NCBI RefSeq assembly: GCF_000003605.2
Contig: NW_003105102.1
Span: forward strand, 495,112-531,337
From: Saccoglossus kowalevskii
Lineage: Eukaryota > Hemichordata > Enteropneusta > Harrimaniidae
Length of the DNA stretch: 36,226 bases
Reading direction: 5' to 3'
In this document: one piece after another, positions 9,656 to 20,080 of the stretch
Numbering within the stretch: the first letter of the stretch is position 1
Layout of the letters: each line of letters starts with the position of its first letter
Program-made: the position numbers and the translations under genes
Notes under the pieces: generated by a model
Seen by the model: the letters and a program-made list of their open reading frames with translations, nothing else
What the model was told of the DNA's origin: nothing
The model's database searches: none

Positions 9656-10135
9656 GATATAGCTTGGATGTTTGATCTTAATTTGCTAATTTGGTGACCA
9701 GGTATGGGTGTTTAATTTGAATATGCTAAAAATATATTGCTTTAAAAGTATTTTTATCTGAATATGAGAATGAGGTTGACCAGGTGTTTGGTTTGAATAT
9801 CCTAATAAATTTACTTGGCCACATATGGATTTGAATATGCTAATGAGGTTATTTAACAAGATGTTTGATTTGAATATCCTAATAAAGTTACTTGGCCAAG
9901 TATAGGATTTGAATATGCTAATTAGATTACTTGACCAGATATTTGATTTGAATATCCTAATAAGGTTAGTTGGTCAGGTATATGATTTGAATATGCTAAT
10001 GAGGTTGCTTAACAAGATGTTTGATTTGAATATTCAAAATGTTACTTGGCTCGGTGTATGATTTGAATATGCTAATGAAGGTAACTGAGCAGATGTTTTA
10101 TTTGAATATGCTAATGAGATAGTGGTTGGAATATG
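9656..10135. repeat. Degenerate continuation of the ATGCTAAT array
   Basis: Repeated blocks of the form TTTGAATATGCTAATGAGGT or TTTGAATATCCTAATAAGGT, spaced by about 40-55 bases and joined by CTTGGCCAGGTAT- or CAAGATGTTTGA-like linkers. Copies are clearly more diverged than at 9165-9655. The last one, near 10107, reads ATGCTAATGAGAT. Confidence 0.85.
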
Positions 10136-12432
10136 ATAAAAATGTTTTCTTGACCTGGTACATGTTTGAATATTTTTACATCGGGATGTGAGATGATATT
10201 GTAATGTTTACTACACAATCCTGTGTGATATTTCTTCTCATTTTGAAAATCAAATAAAACAATGTGACAAATACCTGATACACATTTTCACAAATGGCAC
10301 TACTGAATATTAATGTATATCAATCAATTCATCAAATTGTTGAAGTGATTGGGTTGATAAGCGTATATTTGAGGTGTTGCGTTGTAACATTTTCAAAACT
10401 GAATAAATCTGCTAATGTCAAAATTATCTTCTTTGTATAGTTTTTTCTCCGTGTCCGTGTGGGTACATGTGCGTGCGCCCTCAGGCGATAAGTTAAAAGA
10501 CGTCTGAAATGAAACAACTGTTACAGGCACCAACCATACGTGATGTCCATGCCAAGTTTGAGTGTAATCTGCATGTTTATTTCTGAGATCAATGTTTTGG
10601 ACACGTATCAGGCGCTAATAATGTATTAGTGAAGCTCTCTGATCTAGCATTGTGAACAGTCTTACCTATACTTCAGTCTCCGCAAACGTGTTTCCATGGT
10701 AATATACTGAAGTCATGGAGACGATCATTCAGTGACAGAATCCTGTGTCGACTACGTTGCTTAGCGGGTATACAACAGAATATCTCATCAGGAGTGAAAA
10801 ACAAACAATCCACTTTTTTACTTCACATTTGATCGTTGCTAACATATCTTGACATAGTAATGACGAATTGCTTCCCAGGAATCGTGAGAGTTTCTGATGT
10901 GGCTAGCGAAGCCTGAAATCGTTTCATTCTAATTATACGTGTGTTATACATGTATGGTGTGTGAAAATAAAATGTATTTTATGGTCAATGTTTACAAATT
11001 CTTTAAAGTTAAAAGTTGGCATTTGTTCATCTTGATTGGAATCCAATCAATTCCAATTATTTTGTCACGTGATACTAGTGTTCATCAAGTTGTGTTAACT
11101 ACACGTCGCTTATCTGTATCAATAGATGTATTGCTACTTTACCTATTTTGTACGTAATATAATTAAACCTGGTTCAAGTTCAAACTATCTGTATACAAGG
11201 TATTATTCAATAGATTCCTGTTCGTGTCATAACTTGAACTTCACCTACAGAAATTGGACAATAATGGAAGGAATCTGGATAATTGACGTCACCAAATGGT
11301 CTCTGAAACCAAAAACAAATTTGGATTTGTATAAAACGTGAGGGTTTTCAAGTGTGAATATTTTATAATATTTTATTAATTTCCGTAAAAAGATGTTCTT
11401 ACTTTCATGAAATTCACTGTAGTAGATTGTGTGCAAAGTATTATCGGAAACAAAGCGTTCTCGTTTTATGTCAGTAATTCCTGGAAGTTTATTTCTAATA
11501 AATGGTTCTCCAGATTAAGTTTCAACCTAATACAGCAGTCAATTGTATATCTTATGTTCACAAATTCTGCATATACTGAGTGCAGGAGAGTTTATGGAAA
11601 CCATTGCCACAAAATACTACCCCAAGTGCCCACTTAATCAAATCGACCAATGTTTTCACACTCAATCATTCATTCATACAAATTGGAACCATTTGTAGTC
11701 TTTGCGTACGTTTTTGGTATTAAACTGCATATTCACTGATTACTTTTAATTTAAGAGAATAACCATTAACAATTTGGGGGTGGTAGATTTGTATTCATGA
11801 AAAATCTGCAAAGAGGAAGTTGTGAAAAAAATATATAATCATTAAAAAAAATGATAAGAATACCAAAAAAAATGTAACAACATCTAGAATACTTCTTCAA
11901 AACTAAGTGAATGTGAAGGAGTACGTACTTCGTCTACCATCAACCCCTCCTATAGTTTTAAATGATAAATGATTTCAAATACCATCAACCCCTCCTATAG
12001 TTTTAAATGATAAATGATTTCAAATACCATTCGCATGCAACGACAACGATCGGGCCAACGTGTATAAAGTGTTTTTATTGCCGCTCATATTTGAGATACC
12101 AGTGTTGCAACGTGCAATCTGCTCTTCGTGATCACGCCGTCTATCATGGCTGAAATCGGCAGTATTGATGGCGCTCTCGCAAGGAACTGCCTTGTCTTAA
12201 AACACACACGAGTAGAGTTAAACATTGAATGGATACAAAACCGTGCGAGTTTAAGATCGATATGTGAGATATTATAAAGGTTCAATAATTTGGAGAATTT
12301 GAATAATTTCAATTAGTAAGCAGTGATCAACTTTAGACAATTGTCCTATTTCATAATATGAAAGCTCAGCAATATGATTGCGGTCCGGATCCCACGCTGT
12401 TAATGTTTCTTAGAGGTTAAACAGTTGAAACC
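10136..12432. other. Intergenic, start of the CpG-rich zone
   Basis: From about 10.4 kb CpG dinucleotides become markedly more frequent than to the left. No recognised gene. A short open frame beginning at 12146 (ATG in ctatcATGG) runs 42 codons to TAA in locally GC-richer sequence. It has no family resemblance and is not called. Confidence 0.5.
11935..12024. repeat. Perfect 45-bp direct duplication
   Basis: Two adjacent identical 45-bp copies (11935-11979 and 11980-12024) beginning TACCATCAACCCCTCCTATA. The identity indicates a recent tandem duplication. Confidence 0.95.
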
Positions 12433-12507
12433 ATGGAGGTGGCTGGAAGACCAGTCACGGTGCAATTTCCTTTTCACGATGTATTTTCTGAACATTCGTA
12501 TTTTCTT
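12433..12507 (+). CDS. Possible first coding exon of an unidentified gene
   Basis: ATG in strong context (gaaaccATGGAGG) opens 25 codons, M-E-V-A-G-R-P-V-T-V-Q-F-P-F-H-D-V-F-S-E then H-S-Y-F-L, followed at once by a canonical donor gtaagt (12508). Without splicing the frame stops eight codons later. Kozak context, codon quality and donor together look like a genuine 5' exon. No partner exon was found in the visible sequence to the right, but the N gap starts 128 bp downstream and could hold it. The protein family is not recognised. A chance combination is possible. Confidence 0.35.
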
Positions 12508-12634
12508 GTAAGTGCAAAAATGTTTTCCCTGTAACACATTCCAGTCATTTTTCTCCATCCCGGTGTCTAGTTTGCAATTAGTTTTTTTTTAACAAATCTT
12601 CGACCCACCACCCATGATTTAAAATGTGAGCCCC

Positions 12635-13458
12635 NNNNNNNNNNNNNNNNNNNNNNNNNNNNNNNNNNNNNNNNNNNNNNNNNNNNNNNNNNNNNNNNNN
12701 NNNNNNNNNNNNNNNNNNNNNNNNNNNNNNNNNNNNNNNNNNNNNNNNNNNNNNNNNNNNNNNNNNNNNNNNNNNNNNNNNNNNNNNNNNNNNNNNNNNN
12801 NNNNNNNNNNNNNNNNNNNNNNNNNNNNNNNNNNNNNNNNNNNNNNNNNNNNNNNNNNNNNNNNNNNNNNNNNNNNNNNNNNNNNNNNNNNNNNNNNNNN
12901 NNNNNNNNNNNNNNNNNNNNNNNNNNNNNNNNNNNNNNNNNNNNNNNNNNNNNNNNNNNNNNNNNNNNNNNNNNNNNNNNNNNNNNNNNNNNNNNNNNNN
13001 NNNNNNNNNNNNNNNNNNNNNNNNNNNNNNNNNNNNNNNNNNNNNNNNNNNNNNNNNNNNNNNNNNNNNNNNNNNNNNNNNNNNNNNNNNNNNNNNNNNN
13101 NNNNNNNNNNNNNNNNNNNNNNNNNNNNNNNNNNNNNNNNNNNNNNNNNNNNNNNNNNNNNNNNNNNNNNNNNNNNNNNNNNNNNNNNNNNNNNNNNNNN
13201 NNNNNNNNNNNNNNNNNNNNNNNNNNNNNNNNNNNNNNNNNNNNNNNNNNNNNNNNNNNNNNNNNNNNNNNNNNNNNNNNNNNNNNNNNNNNNNNNNNNN
13301 NNNNNNNNNNNNNNNNNNNNNNNNNNNNNNNNNNNNNNNNNNNNNNNNNNNNNNNNNNNNNNNNNNNNNNNNNNNNNNNNNNNNNNNNNNNNNNNNNNNN
13401 NNNNNNNNNNNNNNNNNNNNNNNNNNNNNNNNNNNNNNNNNNNNNNNNNNNNNNNNNN
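12635..13458. other. Assembly gap (824 N)
   Basis: A run of N. Open frames crossing it are meaningless. Any exon of the candidate gene starting at 12433 could be hidden here. Confidence 1.
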
Positions 13459-13526
13459 ATTATATACACACAAGTCAATACGACTTTTCTATGCAAAAAT
13501 AAAGATTTTGTGTTCAACATATATGT

Positions 13527-13592
13527 TACTGTAAATGCATTATTTATTCGTTGGGTTTTATTTTTGCTGATACGTGAAATCTGCTAAATTAC
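13527..13592 (+). repeat. Dispersed TACTGTAAATGCA repeat, copy 1
   Basis: TACTGTAAATGCATTATTTA followed by TTCGTTGGGTTTTATTTTTG and CTGATACG. It shares the same order of blocks with the copies at 20012-20080 and, inverted, 29551-29610. Confidence 0.75.
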
Positions 13593-14989
13593 AAAAAAAC
13601 AAAAACACTCGATGCATAACTAGCAAAAACGGAGTAAACAAAACATTGAAATTATACTCATGTTACAATTATTGCCTTAGTACTGTTACAATACACTGTA
13701 TCTTACGCAATTTCCAAAGTTACTTTCACAGAAATACGGAGTAGCATTGTGTATTATTTTTTTTTATAATCACATATCAAACTCAGTATACTTCTTCAGA
13801 TCCGCATTGTTATATAAAATGCACAGATGGAGAACAGAAGTTGGCGTTTCGTTTTACGAAAGAATGTGACAATTGAGTTGTTTTGAATTCTTGATATGTA
13901 CATCTAAGCCAAAGCCGTGGCCCGAAGTGAGGCATACCGTGTTATAAGATAAAGTCCGATTCATGACGTGGTTACACCCAACAAGTAGACCAAGAACTCG
14001 CCTCCAAGCGATGTCTACCAATATTGTATAGCAACTGTAATTGTGTATTTATACAAACCCATTAATAACCATGGCAACGCTTCCAGTGTCGTCATCAATA
14101 ATTTGCTATGTTTTAAACGATCTAAACTTAAAAGTCGGCATTGATACAAAGTGCTAGCCATTTTAATTTAACGATCAAATTTTGGAGGAGGTTTCTTTAA
14201 TAGTCATGGAAGCACATGCGACGAAACACCATTCGGTGACCATTACGTGTTGGTTATCGAGACTAAGCCCTTTGCTAAGCTGTTGGTTTTCGTGTTTATG
14301 TTTCCCTGCTCTATTTGTACTCAAATTCAAATTTGAAAATCTAAGGTTCCTTACTTTTAAAGGAAGCCATTGTATTTCACTTCACGAGTGCCAGATTGGA
14401 CTGCCAATAGCATAAACTAATAACGATCGGAGACAGGGTACATATGTGTCATGGCTATCCCATCACATCGACAATCTTCACACATGCACTCAGCGTAAAA
14501 TGAGACAAATGGCAAACCTGTATTAGTAGTTGGGTCGTAATCCACTGTTTTTGCAGATTCTGAATTGAGCTGTCAAAATTGAAAACACGAGATAAGTGTT
14601 TGTGTACGGTGGACAATAATTGAGAGTGTTTTTGGTAAACAACTCCACTTCATGGTGGCGAAACAGTGAACTCTTCGGACAAGGTCAATGATGTTGAATG
14701 ATCTAAATGAGCCATTTAAAACCACAATTGCCAAATGACCATGTCCAGACAGATATACTATATTGTACGGACCCTGTGTATAACATAATGGTTAGCACTA
14801 AATAATACTACAGTGTTGTAACAGGATATTAGTTAACTTTTACTCACGTACTTCTCTGTCACAGTGACGTTGATCCCTTTTGGGGGGAAATTAGTAAAAA
14901 TCTATACTGAATATTTCGTAAACGGCATTTTCTGTGGACGACAGAGATGACGTCAGCTGTTACACAATATTGTTGTTGAGAAGGAGGGG

Positions 14990-15185
14990 TTGACAATAGA
15001 GATGCAGAAGATGAGAAGGAAGTGGAAGGAGAGTAGTAGGAAGAGTAGTGGAGGAGGATCGAGAGGATGTGGAAGATGCGGTCTCAGACATATTCCTAAA
15101 CACACACAAGCAAAAGAACTATACTCTTCCAGCAGCTTGTCAGCTGATGGTGATCATGATGATATTAAAGTGCAATGTATAATCA
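14990..15185 (+). CDS. Possible exon, purine-rich, unidentified
   Basis: Open frame whose first part is low-complexity purine sequence (Lys/Arg/Ser/Gly). It is followed by a more protein-like stretch, R-H-I-P-K-H-T-Q-A-K-E-L-Y-S-S-S-S-L-S-A then D-G-D-H-D-D-I-K-V-Q-C-I-I. A possible donor (cag|gtcata) follows at 15187. The start is uncertain and no family is recognised. Purine-rich low-complexity DNA easily gives open frames, so this may well be non-coding. Confidence 0.2.
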
Positions 15186-15601
15186 GGTCATATTGATTTT
15201 GATTCGTATTATCATGAAAAGGTGTGTGTTTTTTCTATACTGTTTACACTATCATTGTTAAGCTGCAGTGTCGTAAACGCAAGTAATGTAAGCGATATGT
15301 AAAAAGTCAACAACTTAAAGTATTGATGGTGAACAAGAATCTGCCGTGGGTACCTAAACATCACGTCCCTTGTACTGACGAACAAAAAAACAAACCGATT
15401 CTATGCATTCAACAGGTATTATAGAACATACCTGCTAAAAATACCAATCCATGACATTTGATAGGATAAAGTCTGATCAGGTTTAGATTATGACAGGGTC
15501 GTGGAACTAGGTAAAATAGGTCCACGTTTTGGAAAGGTTGGGGTAGATGAGTTAGGAGGGCCACGGATTTATAGAGCAGACGGAACCAGTGGTAGGGCCT
15601 T

Positions 15602-15656
15602 GGATTGTAAAGGCAACAGATTGGTAAGGTCATGGATTGGAAAGGCCACGGATTGC
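15602..15656. repeat. 16-bp short tandem repeat
   Basis: Three and a half adjacent copies of a 16-bp unit close to GGATTGGAAAGGCCAC, with weaker relatives upstream near 15520-15570. Confidence 0.7.
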
Positions 15657-18600
15657 TTAAGCTATCGTGACGAAATAGAAGTAGAACTACTGATTGGTTT
15701 AGAGTAGATCCGAGAGAACTGGGAACATTTGTGTTTCGACGTCGCTCACTATAACAATGTGTTTATACAAGATTAACAGGTCTTGTGAAATTGAAATACG
15801 GAAAGCAGAAATTCTTGAAATGGGGGGGGGGTAATGTGATGGTACAAAAACACTACTTTTTCGTTTCGAATTTTGCGCTAGGTTGCTTTCCTGAATGAAG
15901 TTACTTTAACGGTGTTTTCTCCTCCTATTTTAATTGTGTGAGGGTTTTATGTTTTAATTTCTCTGCTATTTTTTTAAAAAGTCTACCCGCGAGTCTCTAA
16001 TGGTCAACTACTTACAGGCAAGAAACCCTTGGATAATTTTGAAGAGAACCTCGTGTCGAAATGGCAAATATAGTTTAATTTCCTGTCAATTAAAGTTGTA
16101 TTTCTTGTCAAACTCTTTTAACAATGTTCGATTGAGATATGATCGTTGAGTCGTTTTGCAAATGGATAACTTGCTCCAACAACATAGAATCGCACTTAAT
16201 TTACACTGTGGATTGACAGTATTCCATTGTATGTAATCGCTGAACCACATATAAGCATCTCGAGTCTACATTCTTACAAATAGCTGTTTGGTTTCGATGT
16301 GGTTCGTGTCAGCTGAGTGGACCGAGTGTCTACCACAAGTACTTGTACCGTGCTACCCATGCCGTGGGTGTCCCAAGTCTGACGCCAGCGGAACGTTTCA
16401 ATAATAGTACTTAAACTCGCTTGTCGCCTTCAGAATAATTTGTGTTTTCTTTCTGTCACGGGAAGCGTAAATATGTTTATCTTTCGCCGTATCTACTTAT
16501 TTCAACACATGTGCTGCATAATTGGATTATTGGTGTACTTAGAGTCTGTCAGTGCCTGTGTAAGTATATTGTCCGTTTCGCCTCCAAGTGGTACAATCGA
16601 ACACGTAATGGGGTGGTGTGACTTTCTTTTCATAGAGACACAACAATCATTTGTTCTGTCCCCGCTCTCTGTCATGTCGATCTTCAGTTTTATTCGACCT
16701 ATCCAAGAGTAAATTCACTACATTCCAGTGAAAAAAATGATAGAGCTTGCATAGCAATTCGGCTAAATTCAAGATGATCAGGAAATTTAACATTTATTTT
16801 ATAATGAAATAAACACTACAGAAATAAAACATTTTAGTCACCTTTAAGAAATCCACTCTAAATACATATACAGCACATTAAAAATGACTATTAATTGTGG
16901 TTTGCAGAATAAGTTGACGGACGACGACAATCACAAACACAAACTGCTTCACTCTGTCATTCATGGTGACAACAGAGTTGCATCAGTTATAAATACGAAT
17001 GTCATCCCGTGAAAGTTACATAAGGGTATTTCTTAAGCGCTGGCGCGAAGCCATGTCTATTTTAAAACAGCCAAAACAAACACGAAAAATGATACCCTTA
17101 TATAAAATGTCGCAAAAAAACAACAACTACACCCCTTGTACAAACATTTAGTTTCTTTCATAGTTTGGGTTATGTACTGTGACTAATATGTATCAGGAAA
17201 GTGGCGTCAACAACAATTGTTGGTGGTTTCGATGTGCTGGATAGGTGCCACGTTTTTACCAATGGTAGGATGGCTATTTTTAAAATTAAACCACGCTTTT
17301 TAATGAGTTAATACAATATAAAATCACGTGTTGCTATATTTATACACCGTCCGTGTTGAGGGATGGTGATTCATACTGGGTATGTCAGCTTATTATAGAA
17401 ATAGGTATTTTTTATTGACTTTGCCTAAAACTAAAACTACCAGACATTATGCTCTGGGCAAATGAGTATTAGAACTTGCGAGTAAATAAACTGTAATATA
17501 CTGTTTCATTTTAGATAGCTACATGCCATTTTACAAAATGGTGCACAAATTAACATGAACAGATTAGCTAATGAAGTGCCAACAATCTCATTTTGAGAAT
17601 GTGCTTTCTTTCAAATTAGCTACATCTTCAATTAGCAAAATTAAAGATTAGCTAAATTTGATAATTTGAAATTGTTAGCTAACAAAATATGTTGTACAGT
17701 TGTATTTTCAAAAGACATACGTAGCACACACCCCGACCCTGACCCAACCACAGAACACTGTATGCAGCCATTTATCTGTGCCAACTTTGAACTAACTTAT
17801 AGAAAGTGGCATTTTATCACTGTAACATGTAATAATAAAAACGAACAATTTCCCGGAAATATTATTGTGAAATTTGTTCAAAAACACAATTACGCACCCG
17901 CTAAATGACGTCATGATAAAACCTTAAAGTGTGATCATAATGCCACCCGCTTTTGGAACTACAACCGTTAAAATGTTGGAGGCCAAATACGGTAACAGAC
18001 TCTTACACTTCACGGGTTCCTGTTTATAGAGAACACACACAAGTACGTGCCGTTTTATTTCAAAACTTCCTCGTGTACGTACATGCCGTAAAACTGAAAC
18101 ACTACTTAAAATAATTAAGCAACACTTAACGAAAAGGTTAAATAAACATGCGTTAACGCTTTCCATTAACATGACAAGTTACGGCAATTTTAATACGCAG
18201 TGTGTGTACGTCGGCCCGCAGTTGTAAGAAAAGTCAACTTTATGGTGTTCAATACGATACCACATTAACTCTGCTGTGTACATGCACTGTGTAATATAGT
18301 TAGACTATTAGACAAACTTTCATTTACAGTCAGAGATTATAATCCAGAAATCTTTGAATTGCACATCATACACGGTTGTGGGCCATCGACAGATTATTGC
18401 TAAATTTCAATACGGAGTTGGTAAAATCATGGTGCTTTCTGCGAGATCCGAGTTTAAAAAAGTTAACGTTGGTATAGGAAATGAAATCTTTAAAGCAATA
18501 GTATATCGAGGGATTTTTGGTGTCAAGATAACAATCACTTCGCTCACAATATCCGGGCTTGACAGTTAAATGCGGTTTACGTTCATGTCATTCCCGGATT

Positions 18601-19202
18601 TGTACTATGATTTGGCCACGTTACACATGGTTGTGGTGGAAGGTACTTCCGTGCCTCACATTACGAAACACGGGCCTTTAAACTGAAGAAGAAGCTATCG
18701 TGGGAACATTCATTGTCTATTGTTGTATTTTACAACATTTATCTATTTCACATTTTGTTTAATTTTCGTAAAAAAAAAAAAACGACAACTGAATATTGCG
18801 CAAGGTATACATTAACATACAGGTGTATTCTTCCGATCATAGCATAGTAGAACAATCTTATTCAAGTTGTACTGTGAATATGGCTGCAAATTCAGTCCGT
18901 ACTCGACTTCAGGTCGGATTCACAACCTTTGAAGAAAAAACGCGTTATTATAGCACAATATGGGTAAATATTTATTTATTTATGCCTGGACGCACGCGTT
19001 TCGAAGTATAAGTTCTTTGGAAAAAATATCAAAAACGTCGTACCGCGCGCCTCATTCTTTTATCGCGTCCATCACTTGGTTTCAACATTTTCAGGTGACC
19101 GTTGTTTAGAGTATTTCTTGTCACTATTAAGTGAAAAGTGTAGTTACTTTACATTACACAAAACGTACCTAAACTAAATTCAAAGGTTGGGCATACAGTT
19201 TT

Positions 19203-19216
19203 GGGCCACGTGGCCC
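19203..19216. promoter_or_regulatory. 14-bp palindrome centred on a CACGTG E-box
   Basis: GGGCCACGTGGCCC is a perfect palindrome with a CACGTG core, the class of site bound by bHLH-zip factors (USF, MYC/MAX, MITF families). It lies in CpG-rich sequence 4.5 kb upstream of the EMI-protein start codon. Function is inferred from the motif only. Confidence 0.35.
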
Positions 19217-19390
19217 GGGCTGTGTACTCTCCATGGTGGGTGACCCATCATGACATACTTTGCCAGTTTAGGTTACGAGGGTATGTTCGCATTTTATTCT
19301 CGACTCCTGTGACGTTTTGAAGTTGGCTGCACATATTAGTGACATATCCCAGTCATTGACGTAAACAATATTCTCTCTTTAAAAAGATAC

Positions 19391-19407
19391 GCGCGTGACT
19401 GACGCGC
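19391..19407. other. GCGCGT / ACGCGC inverted repeat
   Basis: GCGCGT, spacer GACTG, ACGCGC: a perfect 6-bp inverted repeat at the left edge of the 37-bp array, sharing its GACGC element. Confidence 0.5.
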
Positions 19408-19417
19408 AGAGATTTTT

Positions 19418-19650
19418 TATGACGCAACTAACTATGCTCATTCCCTGGCACATCAATGACGCAACTAATTATCCTCATTCCCTTTAACATTAACGGTGCT
19501 ACTAATTATACCCATTCCCTGGCGCGTCAATGACGCAAGTAATTATGCCCATTCCCTGGCGCGTCAATGACGCAAGTATTTATGCTCATTCCCTGGTGGT
19601 CAAAGACACAACTAATTATGCTCATTCTCTGGCGCGTCAATGACGCAACA
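19418..19650. repeat. 37-bp tandem array with palindromic GCGTCAATGACGC
   Basis: Six to seven copies of a 37-bp unit, ATGACGCAACTAATTATGCT then CATTCCCTGGCGCGTCA. The unit junction in the well-kept copies forms GCGTCA-A-TGACGC, a perfect inverted repeat with a one-base centre. The copies near 19490 and 19600 are degenerate. TGACGCAA resembles half-sites of CREB/ATF and C/EBP bZIP proteins. Confidence 0.9.
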
Positions 19651-20011
19651 AATAAATCATACAGTATAGTAATGATCTTGAAAAAAACTTCAAGAAGTAA
19701 AACAATTTTGTGATCTGCTTAAATGAAATTTTCATTTTAATAAACAAAGTAAGTGTAAAAAACAAAGATAATCAGGGGCCATGACATTGTAGTATTTGCT
19801 TTCAGAAGTCACTAATATTCAGTATGCAATCTTATTTATACAATATTATATTGATCTTGAAGACTTTTCTCCACCAGTCAACAAAGTGACTCAACTTGAC
19901 AATTGTGATATCATTTTGACTTAAAACACGGGAAATATCGTGGGATTGTTGTTCTACTCACATCCAATATTCCGTCCTATATACGATTACGGGTGCATAA
20001 AATTAGTGATG

Positions 20012-20080
20012 TACTGTAAATGCATTAATAATTTTCTGAATTTTATTTCCGCTTTTTCGCTGATAAATTATATCTGAAAC
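20012..20080 (+). repeat. Dispersed TACTGTAAATGCA repeat, copy 2
   Basis: TACTGTAAATGCATTAATAA followed by TTTTCTGAATTTTATTTCCG and TTTTTCGCTGATAAATTAT. It is aligned block by block with the copy at 13527. Confidence 0.75.

Larger units (their letters stand above)
13459..19385. other. Intergenic, CpG-rich zone, no certain gene
   Basis: About 6 kb with relatively frequent CpG. No conserved protein was recognised on either strand. Items of note inside it are the dispersed repeat at 13527, the possible exon at 14990, the 16-bp repeat at 15602, a run of ten G near 15822-15831 and the E-box palindrome at 19203. A GC-richer patch at 16300-16400 has short open frames in two phases but no recognisable product. 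Confidence 0.5.

Noticed and set aside
12567-13534. Long open frames across 12.6-13.5 kb on both strands.
   Set aside because: They consist almost entirely of the N gap.
16300-16712. GC-richer patch and a 90-codon open frame near a Cys-rich short frame.
   Set aside because: Two overlapping frames look equally protein-like over a short stretch, and no splice structure or family was recognised.
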